This document shows positions 51,136-59,479 of a stretch of 64,000 nucleotides of DNA, piece by piece. The stretch is from NCBI RefSeq assembly GCF_018130765.1, contig NZ_JAFCJZ010000026.1:1-64000 (forward strand), written 5' to 3'. Made by a program: the position numbers and the translations under genes. Below the pieces are notes generated by a model. It saw only the letters and a program-made list of their open reading frames with translations. It searched no databases and had not been told where the DNA came from. The DNA comes from Bradyrhizobium iriomotense (GTDB lineage: Bacteria; Pseudomonadota; Alphaproteobacteria; Rhizobiales; Xanthobacteraceae). Numbering within the stretch: the stretch's first letter is position 1; each line of letters starts with the position of its first letter.

Positions 51136-52997
51136 GCGCCGAGACGCTGTCGGGAGAGACGGCCGCGCCCGTATCGAGCCTGGCCGCTCCATTCGATCGG
51201 GCGCTCGCGCTCCTCACCGAGCCGCTGGCGGCCATCGTGGTCGTGGCCGAAATCCTCGTCCTGCTCACCGGGGTGATCGCACGCTTCGTGTTCAATCATC
51301 CGCTGACCTGGTCAGACGAGCTCGCCTCGATCATGTTCCTGTGGCTCGCCATGCTGGGCGCGGCCATCGCACAGAGGCGCGGTCAGCATATGCGCATGAC
51401 CGCGCTCGTCGGGATGTTCTCGGGCTGGCAGCGCGGTCTGCTCGAGGCCGCGGGGGCTGCGGCGCCCGCGCTGTTTCTGCTGCTGGTTCTCCACCCCGCG
51501 TACAATTTCGCTGAGGATCAGACCTTCGTCCATACGCCGGCGCTCGGTCTCAACGACGTCGTCCGGGCCGCGGCCTTGCCGGTCGGTATCGTGCTCATGC
51601 TGGCGGCAAGCCTGGTTCGCTGCGCCGATCGCGGCTGGCGCGATCTCGCGCTCGCGGTTGCGGTGATCGCAGCGCTGGCCGGCCTGCTCTATCTGCTTGG
51701 CCCCTGGATCCGCGGGATCGGCAACTGGAATCTCGTCATCTTCTTTGCCGTCCTGCTCGGACTTGGCGTACTTGCCGGCGTGCCGATTGCGTTCTGCTTC
51801 GGGCTGTCCACCGTCTCCTATCTGATGCTGACCACGACGACGCCGCTCGAGGTGATCCCGGGGCGCATCGACGAGGGCGTCAGCTCGCTGATCCTGCTGG
51901 CCGTGCCGCTGTTCATCCTGCTCGGCTATCTGATCGTCATGACGCGCATGTCGACTGCGATGGTCAACTTTCTCGCGGCACTGGTCGGTCATGTCGAGGG
52001 CGGCCTGTCCTACGTCCTGCTGGGCGCCATGCTGCTCGTCTCGGGCATTTCCGGCGCCAAGACGGCCGATATGGCGGCCGTCGCGCCGGTGCTGTTTCCA
52101 GACATGAAGAAGCGCGGCATCCACGAAGGCGAGCTGGTGTCGTTGCTCGCGGCCTCGGGCGCCATGGCGGAAACGATCCCGCCGTCGATCGTACTCATCA
52201 TCATCGGCTCGGTGACCGGCGTCTCGATCGCGGCGCTGTTTACCGGCGGCATCCTGCCCGGCCTCGTGCTGGCGCTGGCGCTGGCCTTCATTGCGCGCCG
52301 CCGCATGGCGGAGGGCTCCGGTGCCGAGCGCGGCGTGACCAATATGCGCGAAATCGGCCGGACATTCGTGATCGCCGTGCCGGCCCTGCTGCTGCCGATC
52401 ATCATCCGTGTTGCCGTGATGGAAGGCGTTGCCACCGCGACGGAGGTCGCCACGATCGGCATCGCCTATGCGATCGTCGTCGGCATTCTCGTCTATCGCT
52501 CGTTCAACTGGCGCGAGCTCTACCCCGCGCTCGTCGGTACGGCGGCGCTGGCAGGCACCATCCTGTTCATCATCGGCGCCGCGACCTGCATGTCCTGGGC
52601 GCTGACGCAATCGAACTTCTCGCATGCGCTCGCGGCGGTGCTGGCGCAGGCTCCCGGCGGCAAGTACGGCTTCCTCATCGGCTCCATCGTTCTGTTCATC
52701 GTGCTCGGCAGCGTGCTCGAGGGCATTCCGGCGATGGTGCTGTTCGGTCCGCTGCTCTTCCCGGTCGCCAAGCAGCTCGGCGTGCACGAAGTGCACTATG
52801 CGATGGTGGTCATTCTCGCCATGGGCATCGGCCTTTTCGCGCCACCATTCGGGCTCGGCTACTACGCCGCATGCTCGATCGGCCGGGTCGATCCGAATGC
52901 TGGCCTGAAGCGGATCTGGGCCTATCTCGCCGCGCTGGTCATCGGGCTGCTCGTCGTGGCCTTCGTTCCCTGGATCTCCACAGGCTTTCTCCCGTGA
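51132..52997 (+). CDS. TRAP transporter fused permease (DctQ-DctM)
   Basis: 621 residues. The first 190 residues are the four-helix DctQ part (FVFNHPLTWSDELASIMFLWLAMLG). From about 195 is the DctM part with GVPIAFCFGLSTVSYLML, the SGAKTADMAAVAPVLFP and PPSIVLIIIG hairpin loops and about 11 helices. With the preceding binding protein it makes a full Na+-driven importer. Fusion of Q and M is common in TRAP systems. Start overlaps the preceding stop by four bases (ATGA). Confidence 0.94.
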   Translation: MSAETLSGETAAPVSSLAAPFDRALALLTEPLAAIVVVAEILVLLTGVIARFVFNHPLTWSDELASIMFLWLAMLGAAIAQRRGQHMRMTALVGMFSGWQRGLLEAAGAAAPALFLLLVLHPAYNFAEDQTFVHTPALGLNDVVRAAALPVGIVLMLAASLVRCADRGWRDLALAVAVIAALAGLLYLLGPWIRGIGNWNLVIFFAVLLGLGVLAGVPIAFCFGLSTVSYLMLTTTTPLEVIPGRIDEGVSSLILLAVPLFILLGYLIVMTRMSTAMVNFLAALVGHVEGGLSYVLLGAMLLVSGISGAKTADMAAVAPVLFPDMKKRGIHEGELVSLLAASGAMAETIPPSIVLIIIGSVTGVSIAALFTGGILPGLVLALALAFIARRRMAEGSGAERGVTNMREIGRTFVIAVPALLLPIIIRVAVMEGVATATEVATIGIAYAIVVGILVYRSFNWRELYPALVGTAALAGTILFIIGAATCMSWALTQSNFSHALAAVLAQAPGGKYGFLIGSIVLFIVLGSVLEGIPAMVLFGPLLFPVAKQLGVHEVHYAMVVILAMGIGLFAPPFGLGYYAACSIGRVDPNAGLKRIWAYLAALVIGLLVVAFVPWISTGFLP

Positions 52998-53063
52998 TGC
53001 GACGATCGCGCACTGCCTTGCGGCGGTGGCGCGATCGCCTCGCATGAAAATGGTGCTCGCCCT

Positions 53064-55079
53064 ATGTCAGCTGATGCCTCCCTCACCCTCGACCCGACGC
53101 GTCCATCAGGCGAGCTCCGCCAGCGCATGGCCCATGCGATCCGCTTTCTTGCGGTCGATGCCATTCTGAAAGCTGGCGAAGGTCATCAAGGGGTTCCGCT
53201 CGGCATGGCGGAGATCGCCACCGCACTGTTCGCGCGCCATCTGAAGTTCAATCCGAAGGACCCGCTCTGGCCGGATCGTGACCGCTTCGTGGTCTCGAAC
53301 GGCCACGGATCGATGCTGCTCTACGCCCTGCTGCACCTCACCGGCTACGAGAAGATCTCGCTGTCGCAGGTCCAGTCCTTCCGCGAGCTCGGGTCGCACT
53401 GCGCCGGTCACCCCGAATATGATCCCGCCGCCGGCATCGAGACGACGACGGGGCCGCTCGGCCAGGGCATCGCCAACGCCCTCGGCATGGCCATCGCCGA
53501 GGCCCGCTTGCGGGCGCGTTTCGGTGCCGGAATCGTCGATCACATGACATACGCGTTCGTCGGTGACGGATGCCTGCAGGAGGGCGTGGGCCAGGAGGTC
53601 ATTTCGCTTGCCGGACACCTGCGCCTTGGCCATCTCGTCTTTGTCTGGGACAACAACGAGATCACCGACGACGGCGCGACCTCCTTGAGCATTTCCGAGA
53701 ACGTGGCCGAACGCTTTCGGGTTGCCGGCTGGCACGTCCTGGAAGTCGACGGGCACGATATCGAGGCTGTCGGCAACGCCTTCGCGAAAGCGCGACAGGA
53801 TGATCGCCCATCGCTGATCGCCTGCCGTACCACGATCGCCAGGGGCATCCGGCGCCTCGAGGGCCAGCGCGGCGGGCACAGCGGCAAGCTGTTTGACGCC
53901 GACCGCAACGCGATGGCGGCTTCGCTGGGCTGGCCAGCGACACCCTTCGCCATTCCAAACGAAGTGGCCGCAGCCTGGCTCGATGCGGGAGCGCGCTCGC
54001 AGGCCGCATACGACGCCTGGCAGCGCCGCGCCGCGACCATGGACGGCTCCGATCGCGCATCCTTCGGACGCGCCATCGCCGGGCATCTTCCCGAGGGATG
54101 GCGCGACGTCACGTCGTCCTACAAGGCGCGATCGATCGCTGCAGGGCAACCGGCGCCCTCGATCGAGACCTCCGGCGAGGTCGCCAGTGCCCTCTACGAC
54201 GTCATACCCGACATCATGACGTGCTGTGCCGATCTCGAGGCGCCGACGAACCACAAGCGCCAGCTCACAGCCTTCACCGCGACCGATAACCGGGGCCGCT
54301 ATGTTCACTGCGGCGTACGCGAACACGCGATGGGGTCGCTCGCCAACGGCATGGCCGCCCATGGCGGCATCATTCCGCTGGCGGTGACCTATCTAGCGTT
54401 TGCCGATTACGAGCGTCCGGCCATGCGGATGGCGGCGCTCATGGGCCTGCCCGTCAAGTTCATCTTCAGCCATGACTCGATCGGAATCGGCAAGAACGGT
54501 CCGACCCATCAGCCGGTCGAGATTCTCGCCTCGCTTCGGGCCATGCCCAACATGCTGGTGCTGCGACCAGCCGATGCCACAGAGATGGCCGAATGCTGGG
54601 AAATCATGCTCGAGCACGGCACCGGGCCGGTCTCGCTGGTGTGCGCCCGGCAGATGCTGCGCCAGTTGAGGTCCGATGCAGGTCCTGAAAATCCCACGCG
54701 ACGCGGTGCCTACGTCCTTGCCGAGGCCACGGGAGAGCGCCGCGTCACACTGCTCGCGACCGGCTCCGAGGTCGCCCTGGCCATGGACGCGCGCGCGATC
54801 CTGCAAGCGAAGGGCGTTCCGACGGCGGTTGTGTCGATGCCATGCTGGGAACTGTTCGAGCTGCAGGATGAGGGCTACCGCGCCTCGGTCCTGGGGACCG
54901 GTACCGCTCGGGTCGGCGTCGAGGCCGCCATGAAATTCGGTTGGGAGCGCTGGCTCGGCCACGACGGCGCCTTCGTCGGCATGACAGGATTCGGCGCGTC
55001 GGGTCCCGCCGACGTGCTCTACCGGCACTTCAACATCACAGCCGATGCGGTCGTTGCGGCCGCACTGGCCCTCCTCTAG
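53064..55079 (+). CDS. Full-length transketolase (second in the operon)
   Basis: 671 residues with all three transketolase domains: RDRFVVSNGHGSMLLYALLHLTGY, GIETTTGPLGQGIANALGMA, the ThDP motif GDGCLQEG...WDNNEITDDG, catalytic Glu in CGVREHAMGS, DYERPAMRMAALMGL and HQPVE. Residues of phosphate-sugar binding (His in HSGKLFD, Arg/Ser around YERPAMR, HDSIGIGKNGPTHQP) are present, so it may accept normal pentose phosphates. Its place beside the split enzyme is striking. It is 67 bases after the permease gene. Confidence 0.94.
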   Translation: MSADASLTLDPTRPSGELRQRMAHAIRFLAVDAILKAGEGHQGVPLGMAEIATALFARHLKFNPKDPLWPDRDRFVVSNGHGSMLLYALLHLTGYEKISLSQVQSFRELGSHCAGHPEYDPAAGIETTTGPLGQGIANALGMAIAEARLRARFGAGIVDHMTYAFVGDGCLQEGVGQEVISLAGHLRLGHLVFVWDNNEITDDGATSLSISENVAERFRVAGWHVLEVDGHDIEAVGNAFAKARQDDRPSLIACRTTIARGIRRLEGQRGGHSGKLFDADRNAMAASLGWPATPFAIPNEVAAAWLDAGARSQAAYDAWQRRAATMDGSDRASFGRAIAGHLPEGWRDVTSSYKARSIAAGQPAPSIETSGEVASALYDVIPDIMTCCADLEAPTNHKRQLTAFTATDNRGRYVHCGVREHAMGSLANGMAAHGGIIPLAVTYLAFADYERPAMRMAALMGLPVKFIFSHDSIGIGKNGPTHQPVEILASLRAMPNMLVLRPADATEMAECWEIMLEHGTGPVSLVCARQMLRQLRSDAGPENPTRRGAYVLAEATGERRVTLLATGSEVALAMDARAILQAKGVPTAVVSMPCWELFELQDEGYRASVLGTGTARVGVEAAMKFGWERWLGHDGAFVGMTGFGASGPADVLYRHFNITADAVVAAALALL

Positions 55080-55118
55080 CTCCACCGCATCGTCGCGGAA
55101 TCCCCGGAAGACAAAATC

Positions 55119-56090
55119 ATGACGCTCGCCGAGCCCGCACGCATCGTATTTCTCGACCGCGACACGATGCCGGCCGATATCCGCCTTCGTCCCTTCGCCT
55201 TCCCGCATGAACTGCGCGAATTCGGCGCGACCGAGCCCGGTCAGGTTGCCGAGAGAATTTCGAACGCGGACATCGTCATCACCAACAAGGTGCCGATACG
55301 CTCTGCCGAATTGAGCGCGGCGCCGAAATTGCGATTGATTGCGATTGCGGCCACCGGCTCCGATGTCGTCGATGTCAAGGCTTGTGCGGGTCGCGGCATC
55401 GCCGTCTCCAACATTCGCGGCTATGCGGTCAACACCGTGCCCGAGCACACCTTCGCGCTCATTCTGGCGCTGCGTCGCAGCCTGACCGCCTATCGTGATT
55501 CGGTTCGCGCCGGCCGCTGGGCCGAATCCGGCCAGTTCTGCTATTTCGACCACCCGATCAACGATCTCTCCGGCGCCACGCTCGGAATCATCGGCGACGG
55601 CGCGCTCGGCCGCGCGGTTGCCGACATTGGCAGAGCCTTCGGCATGCGCACGCTCTTCGCGTCCTACAAGGGCGTCGCCGGAATGGGCCCGCTCTACACG
55701 CCGTTCGACGAGGTTCTGCGACAGAGCGATATCATCACGCTGCATGCGCCCCTGATGCCGCAGACACGCAACATGATCGCGGGACCCGAATTTGCGCTGA
55801 TGCAGCGCAGGCCGATTCTCATCAACACGGCGCGGGGCGGCCTCGTCGACGAGGTAGCGCTCGGCCAGGCGCTTCGCTCCGGCCAGATCGCGGGCGCGGG
55901 CTTCGACGTGGCGACCGTCGAGCCGCCGCAGGCCGATCATCCGCTGATGCAATTGGCCGGCTTGCCGAATTTCATTCTGACGCCGCACGTTGCCTGGGCC
56001 AGTCGGGAAGCCGTTCAAACGCTCGCCGATCAGCTCGTCGACAATGTCGAAGCATTCTGGAACGGGGCGCCACAGAACCTGGTGGCCTAG
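55119..56090 (+). CDS. D-2-hydroxyacid dehydrogenase, HprA (hydroxypyruvate/glycerate) type
   Basis: 323 residues. The opening RIVFLDRDTMPADIRLRPF, INKVP-like TNKVPI and NIRGYAVNTVPEHTFALILALRR match glycerate dehydrogenases of the HprA branch. NAD binding is by GIIGDGALGR; catalytic residues are the Arg in NTARGG, the Glu in ATVEPP and the His in LTPHVAWAS. It would reduce hydroxypyruvate (or glyoxylate) to D-glycerate (or glycolate). As the last gene of the operon it probably handles the product of a transketolase or SDR step. Confidence 0.92.
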   Translation: MTLAEPARIVFLDRDTMPADIRLRPFAFPHELREFGATEPGQVAERISNADIVITNKVPIRSAELSAAPKLRLIAIAATGSDVVDVKACAGRGIAVSNIRGYAVNTVPEHTFALILALRRSLTAYRDSVRAGRWAESGQFCYFDHPINDLSGATLGIIGDGALGRAVADIGRAFGMRTLFASYKGVAGMGPLYTPFDEVLRQSDIITLHAPLMPQTRNMIAGPEFALMQRRPILINTARGGLVDEVALGQALRSGQIAGAGFDVATVEPPQADHPLMQLAGLPNFILTPHVAWASREAVQTLADQLVDNVEAFWNGAPQNLVA

Positions 56091-56177
56091 GCGCGACGCC
56101 ACGCGCCGGCTGTGCGTCGCGGCGCCGGCCTGGTCGCGTGGAAGTTTGGCTCTCCTGTCCCGGATGTCATTGCCGGT

Positions 56178-57353
56178 TCAGGCGCCATACTGCTCCTTCA
56201 TGTATTTCAGGTAGTTGCCGAGGTGGTGCTGCCAGAAATAGTCCAGCTTCTGGCATCCCGGCGTCCCATCGGTCGGGTTGCCGCCCGGGATGGCGAAGAG
56301 CGGCAGCAGCGCGCCTGAATCAGCATAGTTCAGCGAGGCCTGAATCTGGTCGAGGATCTGTTGGATCAGGTCCGAGATCGTTGATCCCGTGATCGGTGCA
56401 CCCGTTGCCGCGCCGAGATCGGCGGCGTTCAAATGGATCGCCTCCGATGTCAGTCTCAGAGAAAGACTCTCGACCCGCTGCTTGAGCCGCCTCACCGCAT
56501 CGTCGCGAACACGATTGACTGCGCTCTCACCGTCGGCGGCCACACTGCCGAGGGCGTTCACGGCCTCAGGATTGAGACTGCCATTGAACCCGCGCAACGG
56601 ATTTGGCGTGTTGAGGTCCGATATCCACTCCAGGGCAAACGGCGCCTGCGGCACCCAGTCCTGCGTCGACGTCACCGCCCAAGCGTATCCGTCGACCGCG
56701 GCAAGCCGCGCGTAATCGTAGGAATAATGGTCGTTGCCGGCCTTGGCCGGCGCGAAGGTATAGGTCTTGTAGGACGCCCCCTTGAAAACATCCGTCGAGT
56801 GCCGGACCAGCGAGGTCAGCAGCGTGGCGATCGAGGCACCCTGGCTGTGCCCGGTGATGTAGACGTCGTTGCCCTGCTCCGCGAGCAGCCCCAAGGTCAC
56901 GAACAATGGGCTGTCGGTGGTGAACAGCATGAGCAGCAAACTCAGAGCGAAGCCCGAATGCACACCGGCCTTCACCGCACTGTCACCCTCATCGCGGGCG
57001 AGGTAGAACGGCAACGAGATCGGACCGAGCTTCACGTCAAAGCGCGCGTTGATAAGGGGGAACAGCAAGTCGGCCAACACGCTGGCTGCACTTGCGACCG
57101 TGCCGCGCACTGCGATCGCGTATTGGGTGGTGTCACTCTGATTCTGCCAGACCTGCCAGTAGTTATCCAATAGCGTGGCACTCGTCGGGGTGAGGTCCTT
57201 GCGGATCGCCCAATTTGAGCTCGGATTGGGCACGGGGGGCACGCCGCAGGTTGCCACCACTTCGGTCAGCGATGGCGTGCCGGCGTAAGCATGCTGCGCC
57301 ATCTCGAGCAGAAGTTGCGCCTCCGCGAATTGGAATCCCGACTTGAGCGTCAT
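56178..57353 (-). CDS. Lipase, class 3 family
   Basis: 391 residues from ATG 57353, with AAGGAGG at the right distance; a longer frame upstream lacks this. The Lipase_3 fold shows the nucleophile elbow GHSQGAS, TYTFAPAKAGND and a preceding HSGFALSLL. A C-terminal region of about 150 residues has no known domain. No signal peptide is visible, so export, if any, is not Sec-type. It converges on the hydroxyacid dehydrogenase gene and is of somewhat lower GC. Confidence 0.85.
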   Translation of the reverse strand: MTLKSGFQFAEAQLLLEMAQHAYAGTPSLTEVVATCGVPPVPNPSSNWAIRKDLTPTSATLLDNYWQVWQNQSDTTQYAIAVRGTVASAASVLADLLFPLINARFDVKLGPISLPFYLARDEGDSAVKAGVHSGFALSLLLMLFTTDSPLFVTLGLLAEQGNDVYITGHSQGASIATLLTSLVRHSTDVFKGASYKTYTFAPAKAGNDHYSYDYARLAAVDGYAWAVTSTQDWVPQAPFALEWISDLNTPNPLRGFNGSLNPEAVNALGSVAADGESAVNRVRDDAVRRLKQRVESLSLRLTSEAIHLNAADLGAATGAPITGSTISDLIQQILDQIQASLNYADSGALLPLFAIPGGNPTDGTPGCQKLDYFWQHHLGNYLKYMKEQYGA

Positions 57354-57629
57354 GCTGCCCTCCTTGCAAAGGTGCTCGACTCCAGCCGCCCGTGTTCGGA
57401 CCCGGAAGCCAGCGACCGATATTTCGCGTCTCTCGGAGTTTATCAATTATAAGGTGTTATTGTATCTGAACGCAATATAAAGGTGCTGATCGACGAGCAC
57501 CCTGACAGGCTCATTCCAGGAACAATTGCGTGAGCAGGCGATATCTCACAGGCGCAGCAGCTGTTCCAGGCTTCGCCCAATTAGCTTGAAGTCCCAGCTC
57601 TGAAACCGTATGTTAGACAATATTCAATT

Positions 57630-58025
57630 ATGTCCAACACGAGCGCCATGACGAAGATCAGGACATCGGCAGGCAAATCCCTACCCCACCGGAGCAAGCA
57701 GGCGGCGGAAACGACCAGAGATCGCTTGAAGCAAATCAATGTCGCTCGCGAGCCGGAGACCGACCAGCTCGTCGTGAGCAAGGCGCGATTCGCAGCGGTT
57801 ATGCAGGCGGCGGAAAGGTCCGGTCTTCTGAACAAAAAAGGCGGCCGTATTGGCGGCAGGGTGAGCGCAGAATTGGTCAGGCAGGCCAAACGGCAGACGG
57901 GTATCGAATCAGACACCGACCTGATCGAGTTTGCCCTGGCCACGGTCGCGCTGGAGGATAACTTCGCAGGCGCGTTCAAGGAGTCTCGCGGCAAAGTCGA
58001 CCCGAAGCTGAAGCTCGGTTTTTGA
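57630..58025 (+). CDS. Antitoxin-like protein paired with a PIN toxin
   Basis: 131 residues (ATG 57648 is a second start). A basic N-terminus is followed by KARFAAVMQAAERSGLL, GGRIGGRVSAELVRQAKRQTGIESDTDLIEFALATVALED (with its internal turns), and KVDPKLKLGF. The middle resembles ribbon-helix-helix/RHH-type DNA-binding antitoxins. It is one base upstream of the PIN gene, the usual antitoxin-first order. Autoregulation is expected. Confidence 0.75.
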   Translation: MSNTSAMTKIRTSAGKSLPHRSKQAAETTRDRLKQINVAREPETDQLVVSKARFAAVMQAAERSGLLNKKGGRIGGRVSAELVRQAKRQTGIESDTDLIEFALATVALEDNFAGAFKESRGKVDPKLKLGF

Positions 58026-58026
58026 G

Positions 58027-58590
58027 GTGGCGGAGTTCGATTTCGACGCTGCGCGGCGGTGGGCGCGCTTTGATCCACAGAGAACGTTGGCACGCCGCGG
58101 CGACAATGAGCTACCCTTCGTCGATCCGAGCTCGATTGGTGGACAAGGACTCCTGCTCGACACCTCCGTGTACATCGATCAGATGCAAGGTCGTTCGCCA
58201 AAAATCCTGGACGATCTGGTCTCGCAGCGGCAAGTCAATCATTCCACCGTCGCGATCCAGGAACTGATGCACACAGTCGGCGTATTGGATCCATCCGACG
58301 CGCGAACTGGCACTGTCATTGATGTGATTGGCGAGCAGATCAGAGCGATGCCGCCACATCGCATCTTTGCGCCGGACACCGAGGTTCTCGGACGGGCCGC
58401 GCTGCTGTCGGGGATACTTTGCCGGATTCAAAGCTATGAAAAGGATGGTAAGCTACGCGCGCTCCAGGACTGCGTGCTGTTCCTTCAGGCACAAAAGCTT
58501 GGCCTTGTTGTCCTGACAGCGAATGTCGGCGACTATGATATTCTGCTCCAGCTCATTCCAACCGGACGAGCGCTGTTTTATCGTTCGTAA
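58027..58590 (+). CDS. PIN domain toxin (VapC-like)
   Basis: 187 residues from a GTG start. The PIN acidic residues are D45 (LLLDTSVYID), E79 (AIQELMHT), D148 (LQDCVLF) and D169/D171 (NVGDYDI). That is a metal-dependent RNase site, although the protein is about 50 residues longer than typical VapC because of an N-terminal extension (1-40). Together with the preceding gene it forms a type II toxin-antitoxin-like module. The RNA target is unknown. Confidence 0.85.
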   Translation: MAEFDFDAARRWARFDPQRTLARRGDNELPFVDPSSIGGQGLLLDTSVYIDQMQGRSPKILDDLVSQRQVNHSTVAIQELMHTVGVLDPSDARTGTVIDVIGEQIRAMPPHRIFAPDTEVLGRAALLSGILCRIQSYEKDGKLRALQDCVLFLQAQKLGLVVLTANVGDYDILLQLIPTGRALFYRS

Positions 58591-58894
58591 TGACCACCCT
58601 TGTTGTTTGACCGGGCACTTCTCGCGTCCACCAATGACGGAACGAGTCCTGTCCTTTGCGATCACGTCTGGGCATCCGGCCGCGGGCCGGAACTGCGGCG
58701 CGTCCATCATTCGAAATTCGGCGATACGTCAATCGTCGCGATCGACTGTCTCAACCCCGATTGGTCGTCCGAAAACGAAAAGCTGCTCGCGGCATGGTCA
58801 AACTTGAACGCTGAAATCCTATGTTCCCACCGGTTCGCGAGTAGGACCATTTCGGCAAAAAAACCGAAGCAAATTCAATGCAATTTTTGAGAGG
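58591..58894. other. Gap between the PIN gene and tRNA-Leu
   Basis: About 300 bases of lower GC. A 96-codon frame from TTG 58600 exists on +, but it resembles nothing and has no ribosome site; it may be a decayed gene. No repeat or att-like duplication of the tRNA 3' end was noticed. Confidence 0.4.
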
Positions 58895-58979
58895 TGGTGC
58901 GCTCGGAGGGACTCGAACCCCCACGGTGTTACCCACTGCCACCTCAAGGCAGCGCGTCTACCAGTTCCGCCACGAGCGC
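58895..58979 (-). tRNA. tRNA-Leu(GAG)
   Basis: On the minus strand the acceptor pairs GCGCTCG (5') with CGAGCGC, followed by A and an encoded CCA (58895-58897). The anticodon stem is CTGCC/GGCAG with loop TTGAGGT, giving anticodon GAG, which reads CUC/CUU. A long variable arm (GTGGGTAACACC region) and a TTCGAGTC T-loop fit a class II leucine tRNA. Length 85 including CCA. Confidence 0.97.
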
Positions 58980-59156
58980 TAGGAGATACCGGCCTGAGGT
59001 CGTTAGGCTGGCCGGATCAGCGGCCGCCGATCTAACAAATCCATCAGGGGGATACAAGCCTGCAAAGGCCCTGAATTCCACAAGCTTGGCAGGAAAATCT
59101 GCCCGTCCCGGATCGGCCCTATCTTGTGTCCGGACCGCCACCGCGTGCCCCGGCCG

Positions 59157-59399
59157 CTACCGCGTGCCCGGCGTCCGGGGCAGCATCTGCTTGACCTCGA
59201 CCGCGATCCTGTTGCGGTCGACCAGCACGACGCCGGAGGCGACCGGCAGATTATTGGCCAGCACCTTGACCTCGTCGGCCTCGGTTGCGTCCAGCTCGAT
59301 GATGGCGCCGCGGGAAAGACGTAATACTTGATGGATCGGCATCGTGGTGGTCCCGAGGACGACCATGAGATCCACGGTGACTTTATCGAGAGTGGGCAC
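59157..59399 (-). CDS. FliN-like flagellar motor switch (SpoA domain) protein
   Basis: 80 residues from GTG 59399, which begins PTLDKVTVDL as usual for the family; the frame stays open to an ATG at 59480 that would overlap lipB's start. The SpoA fold is clear: VDLMVVLGTTTMPIHQVLRLSRGAIIELD followed by VKVLANNLPVASGVVLVDRNRIAVEV. FliN forms the C-ring base with FliG and FliM. No other flagellar gene is in the window, so this is an isolated paralogue, or flagellar genes are dispersed. Confidence 0.85.
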   Translation of the reverse strand: MPTLDKVTVDLMVVLGTTTMPIHQVLRLSRGAIIELDATEADEVKVLANNLPVASGVVLVDRNRIAVEVKQMLPRTPGTR

Positions 59400-59479
59400 T
59401 GTCAGGACCGCCGCAACTTGGGACTTAGGCCAAAGGACTTGGCATTTGCTCCTGATCATCACCACGTTATGGTTAGCCA

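Noticed and set aside
51312..53045. 577-codon frame on - opposite the TRAP permease
   Set aside because: Charged, His/Asp/Arg/Gln-rich mirror of hydrophobic membrane codons.
47423..56090. Assignment of the operon to the sulfosugar transketolase pathway
   Set aside because: A split transketolase is shared, but no sulfosugar isomerase, mutarotase or sulfonate enzyme is present, so the substrate was left open.
47423..56090. Assignment to the apiose/apulose pathway
   Set aside because: The split transketolase fits, but the kinase, isomerase and ABC transporter of that route are missing and a TRAP importer is used instead.
58600..58890. 96-codon frame after the PIN gene
   Set aside because: TTG start without a ribosome site and no similarity; kept only as a possible decayed gene.
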